Notes: generated from the sequence alone by a model not told the origin. DNA of 64,000 bases from an uncultured bacterium (GCA_949300485.1 CASGEL010000014.1:21852-85851); one strand, 5' to 3'; positions 54,567 through 63,605 are shown, counted from the stretch's first letter. Program-made: numbers and translations.

Positions 54567-57077
54567 ATGGCAGACATTCTTAACAGCAACAAAATTCCTC
54601 GAATATACGCATACACCGAACCGCAGTTTAAAAATACTCCGTGGAAAAACAAACGCAGAGGCAGCGGCTTAATTAAAGTCGGGTTCACAACAAAATCCGC
54701 TCATGAAAGAATATCTGAACAGTTCGGAACAAACAAACCCATTGACAACCCTTATGAAATACTACTGGACGAAGTTGCCATAAGAAATGACGGTACATAT
54801 TTTACTGATTTTGATGTCCATAAAGTTCTTGAGCGTGCAAGATATTACAGATTCCCTAACTCCGAATGGTTTGAATGCACCTTAGATGAAGTTAAAGAAG
54901 CTATCTTTGCAGTTAAGAATCATAAAACAGATATAACCAAACGTATTGCCACTTTTAAAATGCGTCCTGAGCAGGAACGTGCAGTTAAGATTACAAGCGA
55001 ATACTTCCGAAAATATCCTTACGAAAAAGAAGGCAAAACTCCGCACTTTCTATGGAATGCTAAAATGAGATTCGGAAAAACCTTTACAAGTTACCAGCTT
55101 GCAAAAGAAATGAACTGGAAAAAAGTTCTTGTCTTAACCTTTAAACCTGCTGTTCAAAACTCGTGGGAAGAAGATTTGAAATCCCATGTAGATTTTAAAG
55201 ACTGGCAGTTTGTATCAAGAACAGGTTTAAGTTATGACGAAATCGACCACACAAAACCATATGTGTGGTTTGCAAGTTTTCAGGATGTCCTGCAAAAAAC
55301 AGATGCAGGTGGTATTAAACCCCGCAATGAAGAAATCCACCTTATAAACTGGGATTGCATAATCCTTGATGAATATCATTTTGGAGCCTGGAGAGATTCC
55401 GCAAAAGACCTGTATAACGCAGAAGACAAAAAAGAGCAGTCAAAACAGGACGGAGAAGGGCTTGACTATTACGACGAAGCACAAATGCCATTAACAACAG
55501 GTGCTTATCTCTATCTTTCAGGAACTCCATTTAGAGCCTTAAAGCACGGTGAGTTTATGGAAGACCAGATTTTTAACTGGACATATATAGACGAACAACG
55601 TGAAAAAGAAAACTGGGATGATAAAGACGGAATAAATCCTTACGCAGAACTTCCTAAAATGGTTATGATGACCTATAAAATGCCAGATGAGATTAAACAG
55701 ATTGCACTTGACGGAGAATTTGACGAATTTAGTTTGAACGAATTTTTCTCAGCCTCTGATGTAAACGGAGAATGCAAATTTAAATATGAAAAAGAAGTTG
55801 TAAATTGGTTGAATTTAATCAGAGGGCAGTATAAACCAACAGCTATTGATGAGCTTAAAACAGGTAAAAAACCGCCTATGCCGTATTCGGATATAAGACT
55901 TTTAAATGCCTTAAATCACACATTCTGGTTTCTGCCCTCAGTTGCAAGCAGCAAAGCTATGGGCAACCTTCTTAAAAATCATCCGTTTTATAAAGAATAC
56001 AAAGTTATTGTCTGTGCAGGAGCTGAAGCCGGTATGGGTGTTGATGCATTAAAACCTGTAAGAGAAGCAATTAAGGATGGTTTTTCGACAAAAACAATAA
56101 CACTTTCCTGCGGGAAACTTACAACAGGTGTAACAGTGCCGGAATGGGGCGGAATATTTATGCTAAGAGATACATCAAGCCCTGAAACATATTTTCAATC
56201 AGCCTTCAGAGTTCAATCTCCGTGGACAGTCAAAAATCCTGACGGACTAAATCCTAACGCAAAAGCAATTATAAAAGAAACCTGTTATGTATTTGATTTT
56301 GCACCTGACAGAGCATTGTCCAGAATTTCAGAGTATAGTATGAATCTTAATACAAATATAAATGAAGCCCCTGAACAAAAAGTTCAAGATTGTATAAATT
56401 TCTTGCCAGTGCTCTGCTATGACGGCTCTCACATGGATATAATAAACGCAAATGACTTATTAGATTTAGTTGTTGTGGGAACTGGTTCTTCAATGCTTGC
56501 ACGCAGATGGGAAAGTGCATCTTTAGTTAATGTTGATATCCCTACTTTAACAAAATTATTGGAAAATGAAAAAGCAATGGAAGCTCTATCACGTATTGAA
56601 GGGTTTAGAAATCTGAATAAAGAGTTATCAACACTGATAAATAAATCAGAAGCACTAAAAAAAGTTAAGCAGGAGAGAAAAGAATCTCTTTCTAAACAGG
56701 AAAAGAAAGAACTCACCGAGCAAGAAAAAGAGATTAAATCAAAACGTAAGGAAATTCAAGAAAAACTTCTTAAATTTGCAACCAGAATTCCTGTATTTAT
56801 GTACTTAACAGACTACAGAGAACAAACTCTTATGGATGTTATCCAAAAACTTGAACCGGAGTTGTTTAAAAAAGTTACAGGTTTAACTATCCCTGATTTT
56901 GAACTTCTTGTAAGTATCGGAATTTTTAACGAATCAAAAATGAATTCAGCTGTATTTGCTTTCAAACGCTATGAGGATACAAGTTTATCATACACAGGGA
57001 TAAGCAAGCATAAAGAACTTGTTGTAGGCGGCTGGAATACAAAAATGGAAAAAGAAGAATACGTAAATATGGAATAA
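54567..57077 (+). CDS. GIY-YIG/T5orf172-helicase restriction protein (836 aa)
   Basis: Likely restriction subunit. N-terminal T5orf172/GIY-YIG-like nuclease domain (about 1-115): IYAYT (13-17), IKVGFT (36-41), Arg48 in HERISEQF and Glu100 before WF. Then an SF2 helicase: WNAKMRFGKTFTS with Lys171 (Walker A), motif II DEYH at 268-271, motif III LSGTPFRA, and FQSAFRVQSPW in the motif VI region. A Lys/Glu-rich coiled coil lies at about 690-735. The order methylase-methylase-nuclease/helicase is that of an ATP-dependent restriction system. The gene starts just after the REP-like repeat. Confidence 0.78.
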   Translation: MADILNSNKIPRIYAYTEPQFKNTPWKNKRRGSGLIKVGFTTKSAHERISEQFGTNKPIDNPYEILLDEVAIRNDGTYFTDFDVHKVLERARYYRFPNSEWFECTLDEVKEAIFAVKNHKTDITKRIATFKMRPEQERAVKITSEYFRKYPYEKEGKTPHFLWNAKMRFGKTFTSYQLAKEMNWKKVLVLTFKPAVQNSWEEDLKSHVDFKDWQFVSRTGLSYDEIDHTKPYVWFASFQDVLQKTDAGGIKPRNEEIHLINWDCIILDEYHFGAWRDSAKDLYNAEDKKEQSKQDGEGLDYYDEAQMPLTTGAYLYLSGTPFRALKHGEFMEDQIFNWTYIDEQREKENWDDKDGINPYAELPKMVMMTYKMPDEIKQIALDGEFDEFSLNEFFSASDVNGECKFKYEKEVVNWLNLIRGQYKPTAIDELKTGKKPPMPYSDIRLLNALNHTFWFLPSVASSKAMGNLLKNHPFYKEYKVIVCAGAEAGMGVDALKPVREAIKDGFSTKTITLSCGKLTTGVTVPEWGGIFMLRDTSSPETYFQSAFRVQSPWTVKNPDGLNPNAKAIIKETCYVFDFAPDRALSRISEYSMNLNTNINEAPEQKVQDCINFLPVLCYDGSHMDIINANDLLDLVVVGTGSSMLARRWESASLVNVDIPTLTKLLENEKAMEALSRIEGFRNLNKELSTLINKSEALKKVKQERKESLSKQEKKELTEQEKEIKSKRKEIQEKLLKFATRIPVFMYLTDYREQTLMDVIQKLEPELFKKVTGLTIPDFELLVSIGIFNESKMNSAVFAFKRYEDTSLSYTGISKHKELVVGGWNTKMEKEEYVNME

Positions 57078-57135
57078 GTCCAAATCTGACGCATCAATAT
57101 TCTAAAATTAAATATCACCTAGAAAGGATTTAATA

Positions 57136-57192
57136 ATGGAACTATTAATCGGACTAATATTATTGTATTTTGCAGCATTCAGTGATGATTAA
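57136..57192 (+). CDS. 18-residue hydrophobic microprotein
   Basis: MELLIGLILLYFAAFSDD, with AGAAAGG eight bases upstream. The same AGAAAGG spacing pattern precedes the next gene. Very short, so translation is uncertain. Confidence 0.35.
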   Translation: MELLIGLILLYFAAFSDD

Positions 57193-57225
57193 ATAATACT
57201 TTATTAATCAAGAAAGGATTGAAGT

Positions 57226-57855
57226 TTGAATTATAAAAAATATTTCTTAGTAATAACTTTAATTATTTGCTTAGGTTTGCCCGTATCAGCAAGCCCATAC
57301 ACAGACTACTGTGAAAAAGTTGTTAATCAAATGATAGAAGTGCTGGGCTTTTCAGATGATTATTTACTAAACTATCCTGTCAGAGTAGATGTTGAAATTA
57401 TGCCAGACGGCTCTGTCAAAAATGTGTATATAAGAGATTACATGGGACGTCGTCAGGTAAAATGGGAAAATAAAATCCTTGATACAACATTTCCATCTCA
57501 CAATCTTATGAAAGGTATAGGCGGAGGTCCTGCTGTTTCTGTTGTTGAACGTCTTATTAAAAAATCAGAATTAAAAAGAATGGAGCAGGAAAAGTTTTTG
57601 TTTAACTTGCGTTCAGCCCTGATGGACGGTTTTTCATACCACGCAAAGAATCAAAACTTAAAAGCAAAAGTAAGATACACAGTAGATAAAATGGGACGGT
57701 TAAGAAACTATGAATTAGTTGAAAGTTCAGGTAATACTTCCTTTGACAATGCAGTATTAAAGTTCCTAGATAACAGGCAAAATTATACAGTGATGTATCT
57801 TCCAAATCTGCAAACTGAAACCTATACTGATACCGTAACGTTTAGAAGTAAATAG
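57226..57855 (+). CDS. Secreted TonB-C-like domain protein (209 aa)
   Basis: Signal peptide (KKYFLVITLIICLGLPVSA) then a TonB C-terminal-like module: VRYTVDKMGRLRNYELVESSG...FDNAVLKFL (about 145-190), and an earlier related half VRVDVEIMPDGSVKNVYI (about 50-70). A TTG start at 57226 is chosen because AGAAAGG lies at good spacing. No membrane anchor after the signal, so periplasmic. Its presence in a restriction cassette is unexplained. Confidence 0.65.
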   Translation: MNYKKYFLVITLIICLGLPVSASPYTDYCEKVVNQMIEVLGFSDDYLLNYPVRVDVEIMPDGSVKNVYIRDYMGRRQVKWENKILDTTFPSHNLMKGIGGGPAVSVVERLIKKSELKRMEQEKFLFNLRSALMDGFSYHAKNQNLKAKVRYTVDKMGRLRNYELVESSGNTSFDNAVLKFLDNRQNYTVMYLPNLQTETYTDTVTFRSK

Positions 57856-57864
57856 ATATATTCT

Positions 57865-57880
57865 ATGAAAAGTACACTTT
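57865..57880. repeat. Short inverted repeat after the TonB-C-like gene
   Basis: GAAAAGT-AC-ACTTTTC; weak terminator at best, as only a short T-run follows. Confidence 0.3.
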
Positions 57881-57958
57881 TCGTGGACTGTTTTTATTCT
57901 GCTTAAATCATTAATTTTTCGGGGGTAATTTTTATTGCAAAAGGTACACAAAACACAC

Positions 57959-58552
57959 TTAACCTTTTATGGACTCTGAATACTTATAAAACGTACTTTT
58001 AGCAATATTGCACATGGACATAACGTCCTTAAGTTTAATCAATCCTTGTGAATAAAGTTCATACGCTCTTATAAAATCTTTCGGAATTTCTGCTTTAGGT
58101 CTGCCAAATTTCACCCCTCTTTGTTTAGCAGATGCAATGCCTTCTGACTGTCTTGTTTTAATATTCATTCTCTCTCGCTCTGCAACATAGCCAAGTAATT
58201 TAAGGATAATATCTGTAATTAATCTGCCTGTTAATCCGTTTTGATTATCTCGGGTATTTAAAACAGGCATGTCAAGAACCTGTATATCAACGCCCATATT
58301 AACAATGGCTTCCCATTCATTGCATATCTGTTTATAATTCCTGCCAAATCTATCAATTGAATGCACTATAACAAGGTCTCCGGCTCTTAATTGTGCTTTC
58401 ATTTGCTGATACTTTTCACGACCTACAAAATTTTTCCCCGAAGCCTTTTCAATTATAATTTCATCAACTTTTAATCCTCTAAGGCTGTCTAGTTGCCTAT
58501 CTTCCTTTTGCTCACGTGTTGACACTCTAATGTATGCAAATATTTTTCCCAT
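57959..58552 (-). CDS. Serine recombinase (resolvase/invertase family)
   Basis: Site-specific recombinase. N-terminal catalytic domain with IRVSTREQ (Ser11), DRQLDSL and IVHSIDRFGRNYKQI; the E-helix and a C-terminal HTH follow (KDVMSMCNIAKSTFYKY). 197 residues, the size of Hin/Pin invertases and Tn3-type resolvases. It could invert or resolve DNA in this cassette; its sites are not recognised. Confidence 0.88.
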   Translation of the reverse strand: MGKIFAYIRVSTREQKEDRQLDSLRGLKVDEIIIEKASGKNFVGREKYQQMKAQLRAGDLVIVHSIDRFGRNYKQICNEWEAIVNMGVDIQVLDMPVLNTRDNQNGLTGRLITDIILKLLGYVAERERMNIKTRQSEGIASAKQRGVKFGRPKAEIPKDFIRAYELYSQGLIKLKDVMSMCNIAKSTFYKYSESIKG

Positions 58553-58555
58553 AAA

Positions 58556-58774
58556 TCAATTCACTTTCTTTGCTCTTATGTAATAACCAGTTGTGCAATA
58601 TTCACTTAAATGGAAGCCGTGGTTATAGAAAAATATTTCTCGACCGTTATTTAGGGCTTTTAATGCTCGTTTTCTTAACTCTGCATAAATAGTATCTCTG
58701 TCATTGCCTTGTATAATAAGTTCTTTTTTATCTCCGTACTTGTAATATAGTGAAAAAATCTTTGCCATTATCAT
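58556..58774 (-). CDS. Small hypothetical protein (72 aa)
   Basis: Follows the 202-aa gene through a GC-rich hairpin and precedes the recombinase gene by three bases. AAGGA upstream supports the ATG at 58774 (58768 is an alternative). Basic and strand-rich (IFSLYYKYGDKKELIIQGNDRDTIYAELRKRALKAL). No family recognised. Confidence 0.5.
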   Translation of the reverse strand: MIMAKIFSLYYKYGDKKELIIQGNDRDTIYAELRKRALKALNNGREIFFYNHGFHLSEYCTTGYYIRAKKVN

Positions 58775-58792
58775 TAAATCCTTCTTTTATAA

Positions 58793-58811
58793 AGGGGGAT
58801 TCAATCCCCCT
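58793..58811 (-). terminator. GC-rich hairpin overlapping the stop of the 202-aa gene
   Basis: AGGGGGAT/ATCCCCCT around a 3-base loop covers the last base pairs of the stop codon region. The T-tract is short, so it may attenuate rather than stop. Confidence 0.5.
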
Positions 58812-59418
58812 ATGCTACTAACTCATTTTCAATCTGTTTGCTGTCTGAAACTTCTTTAATTCCATATTGGTTAATAAATCCATTCCACATGCTGATAAAT
58901 TCCGGATAAGCATACTCACCATTGCATGATATTCTTACATACTCTTCACCGGTGTAGAGTCTTTCAAAAGGTTTATCACCTATGTATTTGTCCAAATCAT
59001 AGTCATAGTTGCATTCTTCATCACCTACAATAAAGCTTATCTTTAAATCCTCAATCTTTAATGAGCAAGGCTCTTTATCCGATTGCTGTTCTTTAATATT
59101 AATAATCATTCCGCCGTTGTTGTTATCCGTCTTTGAGAAGTATCTTTTAATAACCTTCTTATCAAATATATCCGGTATTCTTTTACTGTCTTTTCTAAAA
59201 TTCTTCTCTTCATAGAGTGAATCCTCATCATCAATGATTGTCATAAAGTCTTTAAGTGTTTTAGCCGGATAATAATTATTAGTTATCATCTCAAGGAATG
59301 CTTTAATAAAATGATTGTGCATAACTCGACCTATACCCCATTGATGATGAACTAACCTTATATTTACTTTACCGTTCCAATATGTCCGCTTAACTAAAAA
59401 TGCTGTTCTTTGCCCCAT
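58810..59418 (-). CDS. Mobile-element hypothetical protein (202 aa)
   Basis: Starts GQRTAFLVKRTYWNGKVNIRLVHHQWGIGRVM, a conserved-looking N-terminus with several aromatic and His residues; the C-terminal part is acidic (DDEDSLYEE, GDEECNYDYDLDKYIGDKP). No motif I can name. Between the 97-aa gene and the 72-aa gene on one strand. Confidence 0.5.
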   Translation of the reverse strand: MGQRTAFLVKRTYWNGKVNIRLVHHQWGIGRVMHNHFIKAFLEMITNNYYPAKTLKDFMTIIDDEDSLYEEKNFRKDSKRIPDIFDKKVIKRYFSKTDNNNGGMIINIKEQQSDKEPCSLKIEDLKISFIVGDEECNYDYDLDKYIGDKPFERLYTGEEYVRISCNGEYAYPEFISMWNGFINQYGIKEVSDSKQIENELVA

Positions 59419-59457
59419 TGCTTTATATCCTTTCGTTTTAACTGCCTGCTTTGCTGA

Positions 59458-59482
59458 TAGTGTAGGGATAAACCCTACACTA
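59458..59482 (-). terminator. Hairpin overlapping the stop of the 97-aa gene
   Basis: Ten-bp perfect stem TAGTGTAGGG/CCCTACACTA (59458-59467 / 59473-59482) with loop ATAAA; the stop codon lies inside the stem. No T-run follows, so attenuation is more likely than full termination. Confidence 0.45.
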
Positions 59483-59768
59483 TATCGAATTTCATGTAAC
59501 TGCTTACTTTTAAAAGAGTTTTGTATAGCTCCGCATACTTAGTTTTTAAAGTCTTTGTATCAACATTGTTACGTATAATTTCAGTTAGCTTAAATGTGAA
59601 TGCACCTGCTTGAAGCTCCATAACATTTGCCTTGTTCATAATGTCTTTAACTTCTGCAACTTTTTCATCCCTAAGCTCTTTAAGTTCTGCAATTTTTGCT
59701 TCAATAGATTTGATAACTCTTGCGTTGTCCTCTAAATTAACATTAGTTGTAATTACTTGTGCTGTCAT
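59475..59768 (-). CDS. Small coiled-coil mobile-element protein (97 aa)
   Basis: Mostly a coiled coil (about residues 15-55: ARVIKSIEAKIAELKELRDEKVAEVKDIM), then FTFKLTEIIRNNVDTKTLKTKY. The layout is like small phage/plasmid proteins of the Gam/Gp157 type, but identity is not proven. AAAGGG precedes the ATG. First gene of the minus-strand cluster down to the serine recombinase. Confidence 0.5.
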   Translation of the reverse strand: MTAQVITTNVNLEDNARVIKSIEAKIAELKELRDEKVAEVKDIMNKANVMELQAGAFTFKLTEIIRNNVDTKTLKTKYAELYKTLLKVSSYMKFDIV

Positions 59769-59921
59769 CGTTTTCGCCCTTTCTTTTGTTTTATACCTTA
59801 CGTTATCATGATGTATCGACTTTTAGTATTTGTCAATAGGTCTTTTATGTTTCCGACACAAAACTTTACGAAAACGTGAGATATTTGTAAAATGGTGTTA
59901 TACTGATTAAGTGAGGTAAAC

Positions 59922-60206
59922 ATGAGTAATCCAGAAACACCCAAATATATTGCTACAGATGAACGAAAAGAACAGGCTAGGAGGCTTGTAAAGGACTTTT
60001 TACAAGAACGGCATACATCTATCTACAGATTAGCCAGAATGTTAAATGAGAAATACGGTCGCTCGGCTTCTGATTCAAACTTGTTAAATAAACTTGCTAG
60101 GTCGTCTTTTAAAGTAACTGAACTTATGGACATTGCAGAACTATTTGGCTATGAGATAAAATTTGTCCCTAAACACTCGATAGAGGGGCATGAAAATATT
60201 ACATAA
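59922..60206 (+). CDS. Small helix-turn-helix regulator (94 aa)
   Basis: Predicted DNA-binding protein: RRLVKDFLQERHTSIYRLARMLNEKYGRSASDSNLLNKLARSSFKVTELMDIAELFGYEIKF has the order of an XRE-like HTH followed by a short strand, as in small LLM/DUF6471-type repressors. GAGG precedes the ATG, and TATACT (59899-59904) is a possible -10. It is divergent from the 97-aa gene and probably controls this cluster. Confidence 0.6.
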   Translation: MSNPETPKYIATDERKEQARRLVKDFLQERHTSIYRLARMLNEKYGRSASDSNLLNKLARSSFKVTELMDIAELFGYEIKFVPKHSIEGHENIT

Positions 60207-60250
60207 AAATTCTAAGTAAGGAATTGACAAAGAAATAAGCCTTTTAGAAA

Positions 60251-60263
60251 TTTATGCACCATT
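60251..60263 (+). repeat. Distant copy of the TATGCACC motif
   Basis: TTTATGCACCATT, identical on the other strand at 52173-52185. It falls in the gap at the right end of the restriction/small-gene block. Confidence 0.4.
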
Positions 60264-60304
60264 TTGGATTTAGTGTTACAAAATTTATTATAAATTGAAT
60301 GTAC

Positions 60305-62308
60305 TTACTTGTTTTTTATAATATCTAAAAATATTTTGTTCCTAGATTGAGCATCTTTACATATAGAGTTTGTTGATACAATATAAACATGACAACCTTT
60401 CTTATTATTTTGGGAATCTTTTAAGTTTCCATTAAAATAATAATACATAGGTGCATTGCCGGTAGTAAATAATGCTTCAACTCCGGGCTGTGCCTCTAGA
60501 TACTCACAAAACTCATTATCTAGTTCTGTAATAATGTATCCATGCATAGTTCTTATATTATCTATACCCTTTAAAATGTATTGGAGGTTCCTGTTTATTT
60601 CAGAATAAGCAGCAATTTTTCTATCCGCTGAAACATTTAAAGCTTTAAATTCTACCATTACGATATCTTTATGTATAGAGTCCACATTATTATAAAATAT
60701 TGTCATATCTGGTTTTTTAAGTTCGCCAGTGATTTTTTGCATATTCTGTGCTATCTGTTCTTTAATTTTGCCAATTTCAATATCACTATAGGCTTTTAAA
60801 TACGGCATAAATTTATCGTCTAACAACCAGATATTGCTGTCATATTTTGAATATTCCGAATTTTCAAAATCAGATATAGTGCCTTTAGGCATAAAAAGTT
60901 CATGTAAATCATTTTCAATAGATGAATTGTCTTCTATTAGTTTATTTAAACCCAAAATAATTTGTTCCCTGTATAAAAAATACTCTGCTAATTCTCTTGC
61001 TGAAATATCATTTACTTTACTAATATTTTCTAAAAAAATTGCCTTGTCTGTGTATTTTTTGTTTTCAAGCATTTTTGCAAAATTTTCTCTTATTTCTATC
61101 TTTTCTTTTCTATAGGCTTTTTCTGCATCATTTAAAACTTTAACTTTTGTTTTTATTTTGGTATTATCCAGTCTAATATATTTTCCTAAATAGGGTCTTT
61201 CTTCAATACATTCTTCAATAATTTTATCATTGTTTTGACTAAGATTAGGGAATTTCTCTAATAAAATTTCATCAATGACATGTTTTAATCTTTCATTGAT
61301 TTCATTAAGTGGGATTGGATTAACGGTAGTTCTATTAACTTCATTCTTACTAAAAGAAAAATCATTTCTTTCTTCAGTTGTTCTTTCATCAAAATATTCA
61401 GAAGTTAATAACATATTTAAATTTAAGTTTGAGACTGGTAACGATGTTATCTTTACTGTATCAGTAAATGGTGCGACTAATCTTCCTGCGGCACAGTATG
61501 ACTGTATCGCTGGTTTACTATTACTTTCAAAATAGTTGTAAAACAATATAAAATGGTAGTATTTAGGATTTAAAGACACATCTAATGTATCCAATATATC
61601 AAATTCTTTTTTACTTAATTTAGTAATATTGTCATTTGATATAACTGTTTTTTCATCACCAAGTTTTAAAATTATTTTAAAGTTCCTTTTTTCTTCTTCA
61701 TGTAAAAGAAAGAATTTTACTAGGAAATGAGTTGCAATAAGTTCTTTAATCGTCTGTAAATTTGCAATAGTTCTTTCATCAATATCTTTATCTCTTTTAT
61801 TTTCAGGCTTTGCAAATCTTTTATATTGTGTTGTAACATTTGAAAAAGTTATAGAAGTTCGTTTGTCTTGTGAACTTTTTTTAATTGGCATAATATCATT
61901 AACAGAAAAGTTTTTATTAAAAGCGAAACTCACATAGCTATCTTCTGTTTGACTTTCTATAAAAATATCTTCATATACTTTTAACCAGGTAAAACGTCCT
62001 ACACCCTTACAACCCAGTTTTCTTTTTAAATTGGATTTAAACTTTGTAAAGGAATCAATATTTTCTGGGGTAAATCCATTGCCGTTATCTGTTATTTTAA
62101 AGCCATTAATTCTTCTTACAATGTTTATATTGCTATCTTCTACATGTTGTTGACTGTCATCAACAAATAATTCTATTTCAATTTCTGTAGCTTCTGCTTC
62201 CAGTGAATTTGCAATAGTTTCAATTAAGGGTTGCTCAAATGGTATTGGTTGTTTAAAGTTTTCAAGGATATCACCAATAGTATATTTTACGTATGCAGTA
62301 TCAGGCAT
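60305..62308 (-). CDS. GHKL ATPase fused to PD-(D/E)xK-like nuclease (667 aa)
   Basis: N-terminal GHKL (Hsp90/MutL/MORC-type) ATPase: Glu30-x3-Asn34 in IETIANSLEAEA, DNGNGF (Asp74) and GCKGVGRF (about 99-105). A middle transducer-like region (about 200-480) includes a helical stretch rich in Glu/Lys. The C-terminal part holds PD at 533-534, a hydrophobic strand and EFK at 553-555, the PD-(D/E)xK nuclease pattern. No close named family is recalled. GAGGT precedes the ATG. It follows hipA by 56 bases on the same strand, so it may be in the hipBA operon. Anti-phage or toxin function is inferred from context. Confidence 0.7.
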   Translation of the reverse strand: MPDTAYVKYTIGDILENFKQPIPFEQPLIETIANSLEAEATEIEIELFVDDSQQHVEDSNINIVRRINGFKITDNGNGFTPENIDSFTKFKSNLKRKLGCKGVGRFTWLKVYEDIFIESQTEDSYVSFAFNKNFSVNDIMPIKKSSQDKRTSITFSNVTTQYKRFAKPENKRDKDIDERTIANLQTIKELIATHFLVKFFLLHEEEKRNFKIILKLGDEKTVISNDNITKLSKKEFDILDTLDVSLNPKYYHFILFYNYFESNSKPAIQSYCAAGRLVAPFTDTVKITSLPVSNLNLNMLLTSEYFDERTTEERNDFSFSKNEVNRTTVNPIPLNEINERLKHVIDEILLEKFPNLSQNNDKIIEECIEERPYLGKYIRLDNTKIKTKVKVLNDAEKAYRKEKIEIRENFAKMLENKKYTDKAIFLENISKVNDISARELAEYFLYREQIILGLNKLIEDNSSIENDLHELFMPKGTISDFENSEYSKYDSNIWLLDDKFMPYLKAYSDIEIGKIKEQIAQNMQKITGELKKPDMTIFYNNVDSIHKDIVMVEFKALNVSADRKIAAYSEINRNLQYILKGIDNIRTMHGYIITELDNEFCEYLEAQPGVEALFTTGNAPMYYYFNGNLKDSQNNKKGCHVYIVSTNSICKDAQSRNKIFLDIIKNK

Positions 62309-62364
62309 TTTACCTCACTTGATTTTGAATATATGGTACCATAAACATAGAGCATGTATTTGTA

Positions 62365-63600
62365 CTACTTATTATGTTTAAAAGCACATTCCATTTTATT
62401 AATTTCGGACTTTGATAATCCTATATTTTGAGCAACCTGCCGCCATTTTGAGGTTTGCTTTTTCATATCTGTAATAATATTTTTAGCCGTTTCAGGCATG
62501 ATATCAAAATATTCACTTACTTCTAAGGCTAAATCCAAACTTTGTGAGTTATCATATTCCGTTATGTAGGTGCTTAAAACATTTTTATTGTCATTGCTTG
62601 GATTAACATCATACAATGGGGATAACCTCCATCCGCCTTCATTTACATATAAAAATCCGTGGTTTCTAAGGTGGTCATCTGTGTTTGAAATAAGGATTGA
62701 AAATACAACTCTTTTCCACAATTCTGTTAAATCCTCTTTCGGTGCTGCTCCGTATTGTCTTATTGCATCTGCAATTTCCATATAACTGTGAGTTTGGCTG
62801 TCGTTATCAACAGCATTAAGCATACTCATTGCAGATAAGAATGGGACTCGTTGTTCGCCTTTTCTGTCGAAACGTTTTAAAACAATGACATCTTTAGTTC
62901 CCGCTTTATGTAAAGACCATTCCTGAACTTTTAAACCGCAGTTTTTAGCGAGCATAAGTGCAACCGCTTCCCATAAGACGTTATTTGTAAAGTCATCCTT
63001 TTTAGGAAATTTCGCAATACATAAATTCCCTTTTTTATCAATAACACTGGCTTTGGGTCTGGCTCCGCCCAGAGATGAACCAGGAGCTAGCAACAGTTGC
63101 AAATCGCTATTCTTTTCTTCTGAAGCTATAACTTTTTCTGTTGCTGCAAGTAATTTTACTAAATTAACTAATGGTGGAATAGATTTTAAATTACCCTGAT
63201 ACAAAAATTCTTCACTGTCTTCGGTTCTGAATCGCAAAGCACCTTGTCTTGCATAGTCATTTACATATAAAAGGTAGTCAATTTCATTTAGGGTTTTCGG
63301 ACTTCTGTTTTCTTCTTTTGCAAGCTGATTTTCGTATCTTCTCATAAGGATTCTGCCCCAGGTATCAGGTGCGGAGTCACCAAATGAGCCGAACAATGGC
63401 GTTTGTCTCGGGTTTACCTGTTTGCCGGAGCCAAAGAATAAACCAGGCTCTAAAGAAAATGCTTTATTGTTATTTAACCATTCCTTTGAATACTCGAAAT
63501 CAGACGTTTCTTTCCCTCTGTTAAAGTGAGACCAGAGAGTTCCGACAAAATGGTTTTCATTATTCAATTCTATGTAAACTAAAACTTTTTTATCTGACAT
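62365..63600 (-). CDS. hipA: HipA-type serine/threonine kinase toxin
   Basis: Two-domain HipA kinase. The N-terminal part holds FGSFGDSAPDTWGR; the phosphate/auto-phosphorylation loop is LLLAPGSSLGGARPKAS; AKFPKKDD carries the nucleotide Lys; catalytic SNTDDHLRNHGFL and metal-binding LSPLYDVNPS follow. 411 residues. The HipB gene lies six bases upstream. Typical HipA phosphorylates GltX; the target here is unknown. Confidence 0.9.
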   Translation of the reverse strand: MSDKKVLVYIELNNENHFVGTLWSHFNRGKETSDFEYSKEWLNNNKAFSLEPGLFFGSGKQVNPRQTPLFGSFGDSAPDTWGRILMRRYENQLAKEENRSPKTLNEIDYLLYVNDYARQGALRFRTEDSEEFLYQGNLKSIPPLVNLVKLLAATEKVIASEEKNSDLQLLLAPGSSLGGARPKASVIDKKGNLCIAKFPKKDDFTNNVLWEAVALMLAKNCGLKVQEWSLHKAGTKDVIVLKRFDRKGEQRVPFLSAMSMLNAVDNDSQTHSYMEIADAIRQYGAAPKEDLTELWKRVVFSILISNTDDHLRNHGFLYVNEGGWRLSPLYDVNPSNDNKNVLSTYITEYDNSQSLDLALEVSEYFDIMPETAKNIITDMKKQTSKWRQVAQNIGLSKSEINKMECAFKHNK

Positions 63601-63605
63601 AAATT

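Noticed and set aside
57865..57880. Rho-independent terminator after the TonB-C-like gene
   Set aside because: The stem is short and the T-run begins several bases later, so it is listed only as a repeat.
46377..60206. A complete prophage
   Set aside because: Repressor, excisionase and integrase are present, but no capsid, portal, terminase, tail or lysis genes are seen.
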